Assembly (NCBI GenBank): GCA_003313425.1
Contig: NHZP01000023.1
Coordinates: 744,001-808,000 of the forward strand
Length of the DNA stretch: 64,000 bases
Reading direction: 5' to 3'
Origin: Pseudopyrenochaeta lycopersici
Taxonomy: Eukaryota > Ascomycota > Dothideomycetes > Pleosporales > Pseudopyrenochaetaceae
Shown: in pieces, positions 11,125 through 22,502 of the stretch
How positions within the stretch are numbered: position 1 is the first letter of the stretch
How the letters are laid out: each line of letters starts with the position of its first letter
Translations under genes and position numbers: made by a program
The notes under the pieces: model-generated
Told to the model about the DNA's origin: nothing
The model's input: the letters and a program-made list of their open reading frames with translations, nothing else
Database searches by the model: none

Positions 11125-11793
11125 TTATGACAACCTCCTCTTGGTAACCTTGCAAGAGTCTTTTGATCGTTTTCGCATGCGCACGGGCTTGGTGACTCTG
11201 ATGCAGTTCTCGCGGCGGTCGCCTGACCGCCAGGCGGACATGCCTACCAGGGATTCAATATCTCGCGAGGGCACATCGTAATCCATGTCGATGCCCTCGT
11301 CGTCGCCTGACGTTGATGATGAAGATGATGATGATGACGAAGATGACCGTGATGCGGCATTAGAAATTGTGCACTGCTCCTCCTCCTCGATCATGCGGAC
11401 CAGGTTGGAAATATCGCGGACGTGCGAGGAGCAGCACTGCAAGCGCGAGCTGGTCTGGCGCTGCATCCTCATGAGCGACGCTGTGACACGCGAGTAGGTC
11501 GGCCGTATTCGGCGTAGCTCCTCGGAGGGTGACGGACAGTCGTCGCTTGGCGGCGTAGGAGGGCCAGACAAGCAGTCGTTCAGCGTGGTGTCGATGCGGA
11601 GAGTCTGCTGCTTGAGCTGGACAGCCAAATCGCCCATTGTGCAGGGCGGAGTGAGCGGTCGTTGCGGGAGCTGAAGTGGGTCGACGGCCCTTGACGTAGG
11701 CGAAACATTCATGGCAGCCCGCTCGGCCTCGTAGAGCGAATAGGCGGGTGGCGACACCGGGTCGAAGGAGAACGAACGGAACATTGTGGCCAT
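11125..11793 (-). CDS. Ser-rich hypothetical protein
   Basis: Single exon of 222 residues from the ATG at 11793 (MATMFRSFSFDPVSPPAYSLYEAERAAM). The frame stays open upstream to 12243, but that part is composition-poor and looks like leader or promoter. The middle has a helical stretch (TMGDLAVQLKQQTLRIDTTLNDCL) and RIRPTYSRVTASLMRMQRQTSSRLQCC, then an acidic patch followed by a run of 11 serines and a TSGDDEGIDMDYD acidic patch. The C-terminus is strongly basic (RMRKRSKDSCKVTKRRLS), possibly a nuclear localisation signal. No known domain is recognised. It is probably intracellular, with no signal peptide or membrane segment. Confidence 0.55.
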   Translation of the reverse strand: MATMFRSFSFDPVSPPAYSLYEAERAAMNVSPTSRAVDPLQLPQRPLTPPCTMGDLAVQLKQQTLRIDTTLNDCLSGPPTPPSDDCPSPSEELRRIRPTYSRVTASLMRMQRQTSSRLQCCSSHVRDISNLVRMIEEEEQCTISNAASRSSSSSSSSSSSTSGDDEGIDMDYDVPSRDIESLVGMSAWRSGDRRENCIRVTKPVRMRKRSKDSCKVTKRRLS

Positions 11794-13259
11794 TTGGGGA
11801 GGGTGCACTGCTGGCCTCGAGGATGCTGGGTGCAGGAGTCGTGGACGGTGGATTGTGAGCAGTTCGAGGGTACTCTCAGCAGTCTCCAGCCCCCAGGTGC
11901 GGGCGGCGAAGGGTGCTAATAAGGCGCTGAGCATGCGCCCACAGGATGCGACGATGCGAGCCAAGACACCGGGCGTGATTCCGCGGGTCTGGTTTGCTCG
12001 GTCCACGCTGCATGGGGCAAAGTCGCTGTCAGTGGCGCACCACGACTGCTCCTCCACTGCGACGCCGCCGTCAACAGCACGGCCGCGCGTGTTCGGCCCT
12101 GCTCCACCATGGCCTTCCCTGGCCCACGACGTGGCATTGAGCGAGCGGCAAAAGTCGTGGGGAGAATAGGAGCATATTGCTGGCCAGCAACGCGTTCGCT
12201 GGGGATGCCAGTCTGCCGGTAGGGCGTCATATTCCCGGCCCACTCACCTCTGCCAGACGTTGAACGACCCCTGCAACGCCTTGCAATCTGGAGGAATGAT
12301 CGCCCATCTGCCTGCCTCGATTGCGCACTGTGTCGCCTCCAACTGCACCATCCAGTGCCTGATGCAGTAGGAGTGACGAGCCCCCAAGCCCAAGCCTTGT
12401 CCTGCTTCGTCGCTCAGAGTGCAGCTCAACCTCAACTCTGGAACAGCAGTCGAACTATCTTTATTCCCACCCCTCACAATACTCCAGCCCACAAATCGCC
12501 TACCTGCATGCCCGCTAGACTCATTGCGCAATTCGAGACGCCCATTGCCACCTTGTAAAGCCAAATCCTCCACTTTGTGGGGCTGCCTGTCGTGCGATGC
12601 GCGCCTGGCAACTCTGAATACTGGGCCAGAGAGCCTCATCCAGCGTGAAACCGCGGCCAATATCTCGGAAAGTACCTCAACTACCGCTCACTGCTGCAAT
12701 GTGCACCGTGTTAACATCTCTCCTATTGCCCTGACCTCCATTTGCTTTTTCCCCCATACCCAATGTCCCGGGTTCGCGGGGCTCTTGCTCCATTCTTACG
12801 CGCCAGCGGGTCTTGGGTGACATTCCGCCCTCATGTAGCATTCGAGCAAACGCTTTCATTTCGGGCACCTCGGAATCTGCTGCCACTCCCCTCACCCCGG
12901 TCGCTGGTTCCAGGCATCCTGCTGCGAAGCGTGGCTCACTCCTGCATGACCGCCACAGTTTGAGTAGCCCACGTCCAGCCCTCTGCACCCTGTGATTGGC
13001 CCTCGTTTCGCCCAACGACCGAGAACGAGGGCTTCTGTCGAGGCTGGCACGGAATACCCGTTTTGCCTCGTGCGCGAACCAGCAGCCTTGATCCCTCCCG
13101 CTGAATTCCGGGGCGTCGCTCCACTGGGGTCTGGCTACCATCTAGACCGTTGACCCTCTCCATCTTACGACTGCGAAGCTATCCAAGGACAAATTTCCCT
13201 ACGCTGCCCGTGGCTATGTGAGGCTGCCGGCAGTCGCTGTTTCAGTCGAGTATCTACCA
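11794..13259. other. Divergent promoter region, Ser-rich gene / HET gene 1
   Basis: GC-rich 1.5-kb spacer between a minus-strand and a plus-strand gene. Several overlapping frames on both strands (for example 12244-12660 and 12677-13141 minus) show only Arg/Ser/Pro-biased chance translations, so no gene is called. Confidence 0.35.
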
Positions 13260-15302
13260 ATGCCGCTCTGTTCGAGCTGCACGAAGGTAAACGTCGCGAA
13301 TCTGACCCGCAAGCTTGACGATCTGCCGCCCTGGTGGGAGCAAGTGGGTCGCAACTCAACGCCTCGAGGCATGGTCCATCTTAATGACGCCAGGGACTTA
13401 CCTGTATCTGCCTCGGCGGGATGTCCGCTTTGTGGCTTGATTGTGGATGCCCTTCTGCAGGACATCAACAATTTTTCGCCGTTCCAGACCTCGAATCACT
13501 CGCCCAATAGTTACAGCAAGCGAACTGTTCGGCAGCTCCAAGATGAGCTGGCACACCAGCCAATTTACCTCCGACCCAACTACGATACCGTTAAGCCAAG
13601 CTTTCCAGAAGATGGTGCTGACGACGCGTGGCATGTTAGGGGTCTAAAGGCCTTTGTACCTGTCGATCAAGGCGTGCTGACTGGCTTGATCCGTCTCTAC
13701 GCACATCGAGGTAATCTATATAGAGAGCATCGTCGCCTCATTCGCTGAGCTGAGTACGCTGCAGACAGCCCTACTGGTGTCAGCTGCGATGTCATCGGTC
13801 GTCCTGCTCTGTCTTCTTCGGACTCGCCGGAAGCATACGACCTGATCGAGCGCTGGATGGAAGCCTGCTTGATCAAGCATCAGGCCTGTAAGGAGACACT
13901 CTCTGGCACTGTCGTTGATGAGTCGATACCTCCTATCTTGCCCTCACGTGTTGTATACGTTGGAAAACCTGATGAGGCAATATCGCCGCGCCTGTTCGAG
14001 ACACAGGGCGAAAAGGGTCACTATGTCGCTCTGTCACATTGCTGGGGTCCTCTGTCTCATCGTCCCGTGATGACAACACAGTCCACGCTAGCAGAGCATC
14101 TGGCCGGCATCCCCTGGGACGCTCTCCCGCGAACATATCAAGATGCAATATCAGTCACTCACCGTCTCGGTTTTGAGTACATTTGGATTGACTCATTATG
14201 CATCATTCAAGATTCGCATTCCGACTGGCTCGGCGAATCAAGGCGGATGGGCGATGTGTATCAACATGCTCGCCTTACCATCGCGGCGTCCCATGCTGCT
14301 GATTCTAGCCAGCCGTGCTTCGCTACTCGCCCACCTCCTCTACCAACTGTAGAATTACCTAACATGACTGCTGCAGGCAACATCGAGGGTAGTATATTTG
14401 CCAGTCTGTTACCGGCAGACTATGCCGTAATATCCCCAGACTCTGGACCTCTCGCTTATCGCGCCTGGGCAACGCAGGAGTGGCTACTCTCCAGGCGAAT
14501 GATCTTCTACACAGCTGGCAGTCTAGTATGGTCCTGCCTTGAAATCAGCCAGCGTGAGACCGGCGCCTCGTTCCACGCGACAACCCGCAATGTGCGCTGG
14601 AAAAACATTATAGAAAAGTACTCCGCTCGTTTACTCACCCAGCAGACCGACCGTCTTATCGCACTAGATGGCATCAGAACTGCACTCGGTACGAAGAGGC
14701 TAGATGATACGTACTGCTTCGGACTCTGGAAGAATAGCATGCCTGACCAACTCCTGTGGTACTGCATCCAGCCTGCCGATAGGTGCAAAAGCGAGCTTGG
14801 CCTGCCGACGTGGACATGGGCCAGCACACTGCATGGCGTCCGCTTCTTGGACATCAAGGGTGCGAAGAACGCGTGTAAAGGGTTTCGCTTTGATGAATCC
14901 ACTAAGAGACTGACTATGCGCGGTGTGGTAAGAAGAGTGGCGAGAACTTCTCCGCTTGCTGAAGCAGAGGCTGCATCACCAACTCAACCGCTCTTCACTA
15001 ATGCACCCCGCGACATCCTCCCAGCCAATATGTTATTCGCCCTTTACATGGATGACGGGCAAGTGCTCGGTTGGTGTGTCCTTGATGAAGGGGCCCTGAT
15101 CGATGACGACATGTACTGTCTTCCCCTCATGAGGAAGACCACTCGACCTAATACCACGACCACTGTATTTGACGAATGGGCCCTCTGCTTACGCAGAGTC
15201 TCCAACGATATGCACGCCTTTGAGCGCGTGGGCGTCGGTAGAATTACAACGACGGCGCAGTGGTTTAATGACCTTGGTCCGACGAATATCAGTGTTCAAT
15301 GA
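13260..15302 (+). CDS. HET-domain protein 1
   Basis: Heterokaryon-incompatibility (HET) domain protein of 662 residues; the family triggers non-self-induced cell death, and the HET domain is thought to be related to TIR. Exons are 13260-13710 and 13765-15302; the 54-bp intron joins LYAHR to DSPTGVSCDVIG. The start is the ATG of MPLCSSCTKVNVANL. The N-terminus has a CxxC pair and a second one (GCPLCGLIVDALL), typical for this subgroup. The HET signature begins near residue 237 with YVALSHCWG, then GFEYIWIDSLCIIQDS, DWLGESRRMGDVYQHARLTIAAS and RAWATQEWLLSRRMIFYTAG. The C-terminus contains LPTWTWAS, a common HET-protein tail motif. It lies head-to-tail with HET gene 2, but their sequences diverge, so this is not a recent duplication. 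Confidence 0.9.
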
Positions 15303-16224
15303 GTATTGTGCTTTTCAAGCTTGATGTTAAATACATTTATCATACGCCGTTTTTATTCTTCAAAGTGGCGCTATAAGATAGTATATCTCACCTGATGCTG
15401 TTCCAACAAATGATGCATGGTCGCAGAGCTGATTGAGCACGTCTTAGACGAGTTGACACTGGAATGTCGTGCATGATGAATGAGTAATGCTGATCTGGGA
15501 GGCTGTACTCATTACTTTTTGTTTTAGATTGTTAGCCTCATTTTAGGACTTTTTGATCATATCATTGTGCGGTTGAGTTGGGATCCAATTGTTTTTTTTT
15601 TTGAAGTCTTTGTACTGTTGATCACCTCGCTTTACAACGAGTCACTGATTAATACCATAGCAGTGGATTAGCATCCCAAACTAAACCACCAGAAAAGTGG
15701 AAAGAAACAGATTCTTACAATCTCAATGATAACTTGTTATTACGTCGCAAAAGTGCAAGTCTGGCTTTGGAAATTCGTTTAAGAGTTTTTATTACATACT
15801 TGGACTTACTTTATGATGTTACGAGGTCTATGATGATAATTGATTATCCTAAAAAATGTAAATTATAGCTTGAAGTGTATATAAAGGCTAGATATCAAGG
15901 CTTGAGATATGCTGTGAAACTCTCTTCAGATATTGAAAGATCCGGCTTCGGATTTTTTTGGTGGTTTTCTGGCGCTGGGCGGTGAGAGGCGAGCCTCGTA
16001 ATTCCGTGAAATGACTTAGTCACCACAATTGCGTTTTCAGCTTGATCAAGCTGAAGCTGAACCGCATTTCTTGTCCACATGATTCAGTACCTGGTAGATA
16101 TAATTATATTTGTACAAGCGTGATTGTAGCGCATTTCAGAAAAGCCTAATCTAGTTCAATCTTCTCATAAACGTCGTTCTTCTCCTGGCACCTGGAAGCA
16201 AGATTGGCTTCCGTCGTAAGGATC
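15303..16224. other. AT-rich intergenic between HET genes
   Basis: About 920 bp of AT-rich sequence, including a 12-nt T run near 15592-15603. No gene or repeat is recognised. It must hold the HET gene 2 promoter. Confidence 0.4.
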
Positions 16225-18675
16225 ATGGACACACCGCTCTGGAAGGAGTTTGGCAAAGGGGAAGACCAAGACCAAGAGGAAGGACTAGAAACTTTCAACG
16301 ATCGAAGACCAGCGTTTCAACACAGAAACTTCAAATATGAACCACACACCCTCTGCCATTTGTGCAAGAGTATCATGTCTGGTTCCGATATTTTGGCAGG
16401 AATCGGCAATTGTTACAAGGCAGATGATTCTCGTCATTTCAACTTTTTCACACAGACATCGGGCGCGAAATCTTGCGAGAACCTAAACGGCGCTTTAACG
16501 AGGGCCTATGGAGTTGTCGAATTTGATGACGCTCGATCAAATCGGCACAGCTCTTTGCAACTTTCAGATCTGGCTATGAGCATGTTGAGGCTTCCTGTGG
16601 ATGCTGAAAGTGCATTCCGCGACGACAATAGGCCTACATCTCACGACACCAAGACCAGAATGGAGACAATTGTAAATTATACACAACTTGATCAGATTTT
16701 AAGCTCCGCTACGGCTGGCTGCCACCTATGCGCCCTAATTCATCATGCTATCGTAAATCCTGAGAAGCACCGCGATCACTTGTATCGCGGGGGATATCTG
16801 GAGCTTCTAACCAAGTATTTACCGAAGGGTAGCCGTGCCGCTCCGTTTTTTCACAAGGCTGGCCACATGTACTGCAATGCGGATGCCAAGGGTGTTGTTT
16901 CAATAACAATTTCAGAACCAGGTCGCGAACAGAATCGAGTTAGAGATTTTGATGCTAAGCCTTTGCACGACGTCGCTCAACTTTATGGCTCAACTTGCTC
17001 AGACGCGCATTTTGATCTTGCAAGATCCTGGCTCAGGACGTGTGAACAGCACAAGAGCCATTCGAATTGCCGGGATCCAGCCTTTGAGCCCAGAGCTTTG
17101 CCGAGTCGCTTACTTGACCTCAGGGCTCTATGGGATAAGGAGAAGAAGGTCCGCCTGTGCAAGACTAGTGACATCAAAACAAAGCCACGGTACGTCACAT
17201 TGTCTCACTGCTGGGGAACCGCCAAGCCGCTTGTTCTCACGAGCACAACGAAGCCTGCACTTTTCCAGGGCATATCGTGTCGCGAACTTCCTGCCACGTT
17301 CAAGGACGCAGTACTGGTGTGCCATCGATTGGATTTTCAGTTTCTATGGATTGACAGTCTCTGTATCAAGCAAGACTCGGCGGAGGATTGGGTTCGCGAA
17401 TCCTCTATCATGGGGGATATATATCTCGGGGGTGCGCTCAACATCTCGGCTTCGTGGGCGAAAGACTGTCACGACGGGTGTTTTACTATGAAAAACCCCT
17501 TGACGAATCGACCGTGTAGTGTGTCTGGGAGCGAAGATACTGGACTGTTCGTTGCTCTGCCAGATAGTGAACTGGAACAATCACCTAACGAGGGTGTGCT
17601 CTCCACTCGCGGCTGGGTTTTCCAGGAACGTCTCCTCTCCCCTCGAACTCTTTACTTTACGTCCCAAAGCATAACCTGGGAATGTCGATCTGGACATGCG
17701 AGCGACGAGAGTGAGTTACTGATATCGTTTGACAGGGGACTCAAGCCAAAACTCGCCTTGTTGGAACATCCCAAACAACATGTCTTGGGCAATTCCGCTG
17801 CTCCCAGGTTCAACAAAGACCTCGGTGCAGCCTGGAGTGTGCATAATACGTGGGCATATTATATCAATTATTACACAGGCTGCGAATTGACATATCGCGA
17901 TGATATCCTCGTCGGGATCCATGGTGTCACTCGCTTTTTAGCGGAACGGACAGGTTTGCAGAACATTGCAGGTCTTTGGACAGCCTTCGTCGCATTAGAT
18001 TTGATGTGGTTCCCTACAGATTCCACTAAGGATACAAATGCTCCCGCTCCACACGCATTCCTGAAGTCCAAAACGTACCAAGCTCCGTCGTGGTCATGGG
18101 CATCTTTGGGGAGGCAGGTCCAATTCGTTCTCAGCAAGGAGTCGTGGCAGATCCCAAGAGTTGCGTTCAACTGGAGGCCATATTCTTCTATCCTCAAAGT
18201 CAACTTACAAGTAGACCTCAAGGAAGCCGTTGCCGACGCAAAGGCAAGTGGACAATTGACAAGCGCTCACCTCGTCCTTCAAGGCCTCGTCCGAAAACTA
18301 GAAGAAAAGGACTTTGCGAATTTCCAAATCACTACTGAAATTGAGGGGATAGCGTCGAGACACTTTGAGGCCTTGGCTAGCTCAATCACACATCCTCTAA
18401 CCCGGTGGCTTTGGGACTATACACCAACATCAAACGATATCTGGGTCATCCTTTTAGCTCGCTGCAAAGGCTTTAATTCGCGCCCTGTCAAGTACGATGC
18501 CTTTCTAGCTGAATATTCCGACATTGGCCTCGTGCTTGAGCCAGTCGAGGATGAGGAGTTTGGTATGACGTTTCGGCGCATCGGCATCTTTGAACAGTTC
18601 TACCTGCCTGATGCAGAGTCTCGAATTTTTGCGGATAAAAAAGGAGCGAAGAGCGCGGTTATTAAACTAGTATAG
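16225..18675 (+). CDS. HET-domain protein 2
   Basis: Intronless HET-domain gene of 816 residues. The start is the ATG of MDTPLWKEFGKG at 16225; the frame extends a few codons upstream without an ATG. The N-terminal 300 residues carry CxxC pairs (HTLCHLCKSIM, GCHLCALIHHAI), as in many HET proteins. The HET domain starts near residue 321: RYVTLSHCWGTAKPL, LPATFKDAVLVCHRLDFQFLWIDSLCIKQDS, DWVRESSIMGDIYLGGALNISAS, then STRGWVFQERLLSPRTLYFTSQSITWEC. The C-terminal part includes QAPSWSWASLGRQVQF and a segment that may sense or bind a partner (family inference). It follows HET gene 1 after a 0.9-kb AT-rich gap. No frameshift or stop is seen, so it is presumably functional. Confidence 0.92.
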   Translation: MDTPLWKEFGKGEDQDQEEGLETFNDRRPAFQHRNFKYEPHTLCHLCKSIMSGSDILAGIGNCYKADDSRHFNFFTQTSGAKSCENLNGALTRAYGVVEFDDARSNRHSSLQLSDLAMSMLRLPVDAESAFRDDNRPTSHDTKTRMETIVNYTQLDQILSSATAGCHLCALIHHAIVNPEKHRDHLYRGGYLELLTKYLPKGSRAAPFFHKAGHMYCNADAKGVVSITISEPGREQNRVRDFDAKPLHDVAQLYGSTCSDAHFDLARSWLRTCEQHKSHSNCRDPAFEPRALPSRLLDLRALWDKEKKVRLCKTSDIKTKPRYVTLSHCWGTAKPLVLTSTTKPALFQGISCRELPATFKDAVLVCHRLDFQFLWIDSLCIKQDSAEDWVRESSIMGDIYLGGALNISASWAKDCHDGCFTMKNPLTNRPCSVSGSEDTGLFVALPDSELEQSPNEGVLSTRGWVFQERLLSPRTLYFTSQSITWECRSGHASDESELLISFDRGLKPKLALLEHPKQHVLGNSAAPRFNKDLGAAWSVHNTWAYYINYYTGCELTYRDDILVGIHGVTRFLAERTGLQNIAGLWTAFVALDLMWFPTDSTKDTNAPAPHAFLKSKTYQAPSWSWASLGRQVQFVLSKESWQIPRVAFNWRPYSSILKVNLQVDLKEAVADAKASGQLTSAHLVLQGLVRKLEEKDFANFQITTEIEGIASRHFEALASSITHPLTRWLWDYTPTSNDIWVILLARCKGFNSRPVKYDAFLAEYSDIGLVLEPVEDEEFGMTFRRIGIFEQFYLPDAESRIFADKKGAKSAVIKLV

Positions 18676-20422
18676 TATTCGGGGTAGATTTAACAGCCAC
18701 ACACGAGCCTACATTGCTGTCAAGATGAGTCACTGGTCGGCTGTGAAGGAACTAGAGCGTAGAAATTGCATCGGGAAAGATTTTTTGCGTAAGAAGTAGC
18801 TGGATTGGGGGTTGGGGGATGGTAGGTGACCGTTACATCCTGATATAGTCTCATTGCCAGTTCCGTGGTTGATCTGAGGTATCCCCACCAGTACCACCAC
18901 TATTTCTCATCAATATACCAAACCCGATAAACGAATAAAAACTCTATCGAAGAAATTTCTGACCTTGCAATTAACTTTGAAATATCTTAGCCTGGGGGTT
19001 GCCTAAGCTTGGTTCGAGCCGTGCTATTCTATTATGATGTAATCGACAGCCCACCCTTCCTCGAGTCTTCGACGTCTTTCACAAAAGTCTCACCACATGA
19101 CCCTACAGAGCTTGTGTGGCAAAGAGAATCGCCATAAATAATTACTGCCCAACCGAAGTCCTGCAGTTCTCTTCATTCGATGTCCCACAGTTAGTATCTT
19201 TACCCGCTTTTTTGTGAAGACCTTGCTAAACTGCTGTCCAAACATCTAGACGTAAGATCTCTATTCCCTGTCATTGATTATCATAACCCAACAATGTGAA
19301 AGCATTTATCATGATTGATTGGCTATATTTACATACATCTATCTCTCTTTCTTTCGATAGAATGCGAGACACTTGAATAAGGCATAGATCATAGCCATTC
19401 GTTTCCATGGGATGGGTCATACGCAGTACATTCAAGGCATTTGAGAACCGAGAACCCTGAAAGAACCTGCGATTAGGTAGCGGTAATCTAAATGCAGCCA
19501 CAGTCCTTCTTCACTGGATCGTACGAATGAAGTCGAAGTACACCCATTCATGGATCTATTCAAAGTTCAATCGGTGTTTTGCGAATATTCCTCAGAAACC
19601 TTCAATTTTACATGAACTGTCCAGAGGACATTGAGGAATATGGGACGGGATAGCATTCCCATTATCGCCGAGGTCGAACAGGTTGCTCGAAGTTTAGTAG
19701 TCTGTGGAACACGGCTTGAAGAGCAGAATTACAAGAAAAAAGAGCGCCAGACAAAAAAGTCACAACACAGGACTTGGAGGTCCCAACTCCAAAACGAAAA
19801 TACCACTAGGCGACCATGGTCATTGGTAGGAAGGCGAGAAGGTGGATGCTAGTTGTAAAGAGCAAACGGACAGAAAGTTCAATCACCTGGAATGATTTCC
19901 TACTCAGACTGAAGATGCTCGCAAATTTTTGACAACACGTGGGGTTCTTCAAAAAATTGCTGTATTGGTCCAGTACAGAGGATGTCGCGGCGTCCGAGCA
20001 TAAGATAGAACTGTATAGACGTTGAGACTGTGTTTAAGTGCAGATGCTGCTGACTTTGACGAACCTAAATTGGAGTGCGAAAATGGCTTTCAACAACGGC
20101 TTTCCGTACCGCAGTTAGCCTTAAGAAGTTCAGCATGATTACTCTTCAAATTGCTCTGTAAGGTGATATCATTCTCTAAATCTAATATACATTTGTACAA
20201 TTTGCAAAGCATCTTGTGCTACATTTAATGAGCATTAGCTGCTAACATACTATTTTTGGTTGGCGATTCCTCCGAACCACAGGTTTTTCAGTGTTCCGTG
20301 GGTGTGCATCCCGACTAGAATTATGAAGCCACAACTTCTGCAGACGGATACCAATATAGTATGAAGATGATTTCTAAACATTCAGGCTCTAGGTTTTCAG
20401 AAGAGGGCAACCATCAGCGGCA
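18676..20422. other. Gene-poor AT-rich block
   Basis: About 1.75 kb without a convincing frame; the longest frames are 73-76 codons with no features. The AT richness is compatible with decayed repeat DNA, but no element ends, target duplications or transposase fragments are visible. Confidence 0.4.
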
Positions 20423-21436
20423 ATGTTTCTCTTCGTCGACGACAGCAATCATGCCATTCCCCAGTCACCCAATCTTCACTGTGGCAATGCTCGCAGAATG
20501 ACAACAGATTGCCAGGCGAAGCTTTTCCAGACATTAAATAAGGGTATTCAAGGCATTGCAGAATTGGGCGCATTCGTCAGAAAATTCCAGGAGAAAATTC
20601 ACCACCACGCATGTGCTCACAACGGCGATCGGACATCCCATCTATTCTCCAAAGCACGAAACGCGAACGCCCAACCATGTCACTCCACCAACATACTCAA
20701 ATCCTCCTTTTCGCGGAAACCACGAGGATCCTACATCCATATCCACATCCACCTCGGTGCCGACCACCGCGGCAAGCAGTCTGCCCCTGTGCTTGCGCAA
20801 CACCACATCGCGTGGCTTCAGCAAACATACCTGGACAACCCGGGCAGGAAGAGAGCAGAAGTACATCAGCTCCGGACTATGATCGCGACATGGACGCCGA
20901 ATCTCAACGCGCGGGACCTTCGCACGAGTATCTCGAAAAAGCACATGATCTCCCTGCTGAAGCAACTCAACAACGTCTTCTTCGCTGGGGTGATTCCTCT
21001 CGAGGCTAGTTCGGACAACGCGGTGTTTTCTTGGCTGAGCGATGGGGATGACCGTCTGGCGTTGTGCACTGGGAGGGGGCATATGCCAGTTATCTATTTA
21101 CATCCCTGGCGCGTGGAAGAAGCACTGGTCGATATGTATCCGTTGGATCCAGATGCGCGGATGCGCGATCGGCTTGGATCTCTGGTGCATGAGCTCTGCC
21201 ATGCGGTGTTCATCACACATGGAGACAGATGCTGTCCTACTTGGACTTCTGGTCTGGGTTCCGGAGGACACGGTCGTTCGTGGTGCGCTCTAGCTATGAA
21301 GCTTGAGGAAGTTGTGGCTAGAGTTCTGGGCATGAGGTTGGACTTGGGGATTTGGCAGAGCTTGGCACATGATGAGAAGGTGTATGGAAAGCTAGGGAGT
21401 GATAGAGGGATTCTAGGGAATTTCAGCTTTAGATAG
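20423..21436 (+). CDS. SprT-like zinc metalloprotease-fold protein
   Basis: Single-exon frame of 337 residues. The C-terminal half has a zincin signature: LGSLVHELCHAVF with H256-E257-x-x-H260, followed by GLGSGGHGRSWCALAMKLE, which supplies the downstream His expected of SprT-like enzymes. Upstream strands (FFAGVIPLE, VFSWLSDGDDRLALCTGRG, PVIYLHPW) match the beta-sheet that precedes the active helix in this fold. The N-terminal about 150 residues are low in conservation. SprT-family members cleave DNA-protein crosslinks, but this short form lacks the UBZ, PIP or SHP motifs of Spartan/Wss1, so its substrate is unknown. No signal peptide is seen. Start at the first ATG; an upstream intron cannot be excluded. 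Confidence 0.75.
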   Translation: MFLFVDDSNHAIPQSPNLHCGNARRMTTDCQAKLFQTLNKGIQGIAELGAFVRKFQEKIHHHACAHNGDRTSHLFSKARNANAQPCHSTNILKSSFSRKPRGSYIHIHIHLGADHRGKQSAPVLAQHHIAWLQQTYLDNPGRKRAEVHQLRTMIATWTPNLNARDLRTSISKKHMISLLKQLNNVFFAGVIPLEASSDNAVFSWLSDGDDRLALCTGRGHMPVIYLHPWRVEEALVDMYPLDPDARMRDRLGSLVHELCHAVFITHGDRCCPTWTSGLGSGGHGRSWCALAMKLEEVVARVLGMRLDLGIWQSLAHDEKVYGKLGSDRGILGNFSFR

Positions 21437-21535
21437 GATCTGCTGGAACTTCTATGGATGATCGTGGAAGGAAGAGTCCTGGGTTGTAAGCTCTGCCAGC
21501 CCCGGTGAAGCTATTGACGAATTTATGTTTCCCTG

Positions 21536-21542
21536 TATAAAT
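21536..21542 (+). promoter_or_regulatory. TATA-like box
   Basis: TATAAAT lies 138 bp upstream of the ATG at 21674 and is followed by a C/A-rich stretch resembling a fungal 5' leader. It is the only reason to consider the downstream small frame as a gene. Confidence 0.35.
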
Positions 21543-21673
21543 CTATAGAACATCCCACCAGTCACACACTCAACTCCCCAACACGCGCAACACAGACGAC
21601 GCGATATTATCAGCGAACTAGTCTGAACAAACACCCCGAGCCCAAGTTTCCAAAATCATTCAACAGCCGAGTC

Positions 21674-21937
21674 ATGTCCCGCGAGACCCACCTCTCTCAT
21701 ACGATCCCTAAGATTACCTCCGTCGCGTATCTCTTAGCGCAAGTTCGTTTAAATAATGTCCGAACGCAGATTCCTCAACATTGTCCGAGCGCACTCACTG
21801 ACTCGAACGAACAGTGCCGCAGTTCCGAAGCCCAATTATCTAGTGTGTCGCTACCAGAATATGTGGCGTTCGTGTTTTTATTGCAGCTGGATATGTCGAT
21901 GGGGTGTGTATGTTCGCGATATACTTTTTCGTTCTAG
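21674..21937 (+). CDS. Doubtful small hypothetical protein
   Basis: An 87-codon frame starting MSRETHLSHTIPKITSVAYLL, with good promoter spacing. A second frame overlaps at 21756-21977 (MSERRFLNIVRAHSLTRTNS), which has a mitochondrial-signal-like composition. A possible intron (GTTCGT to GAACAG, about 21741-21811) would skip part of the first frame. I recognise no family; the correct structure is undecided. Confidence 0.25.
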   Translation: MSRETHLSHTIPKITSVAYLLAQVRLNNVRTQIPQHCPSALTDSNEQCRSSEAQLSSVSLPEYVAFVFLLQLDMSMGCVCSRYTFSF

Positions 21938-22502
21938 AATCCTGGCGTTCAACGTAAGGGAATACTTGATTTCATAGGGATGCACATCGCATAGTTGTCA
22001 GTGCTTGAATCGTAGATCCCGTCCGAGCTCGACATAGCTGGTGTACCGTACTGAGGATGACCCTTGTGTAAATCCCGTCCTATAATCTGAACCACTGTTC
22101 CCGGTGAGAAAGTGAGGCCAATTAACCCCAAAAGCAACCTCACAGCGCAATTGCAAGAGAACAGTCAAAGCTGAGTGGACATTCTATTATATATAGTTGT
22201 CCAATAACCACCGCATCTCATAATGCAGTACATGTCCAGAAAGCATATTGGTATCTCAGTGCTCATGCCAACCCAGTCGTAGTCATCATTATACATAAAG
22301 GTAGTCGCTAAAAAGCCACGGCGTGTGAGAATTACTCACATGTGCCAAGGTACGGAGGGAGAAAGACAAAAAATCCAGGGTATATCCTCCACAAACTCCT
22401 TGCATTGTCCATGCTTGAATGCATGACTTTTGAAAATTAATTTTGTACATATTGGCGACCCGCAATCATTGCTGCATAGGGAAATATTAGTAGTTTGATG
22501 AT

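Larger units (their letters stand above)
21437..22502. other. Intergenic with a possible promoter and small ORF
   Basis: About 1.07 kb between the SprT-like gene and the 3' end of the SP-RING gene. It contains a TATA-like box at 21536 and a doubtful small gene (listed separately). The rest is AT-rich and empty. Confidence 0.35.

Noticed and set aside
12244..13163. Several minus-strand frames of 75-154 codons
   Set aside because: Biased Arg/Ser/Pro translations in a GC-rich promoter region; no motif or splice pattern.
18990..19040. GGTTCGAGCC resembling a tRNA T-loop (B box)
   Set aside because: No A box or cloverleaf stems could be placed upstream at the right distance.
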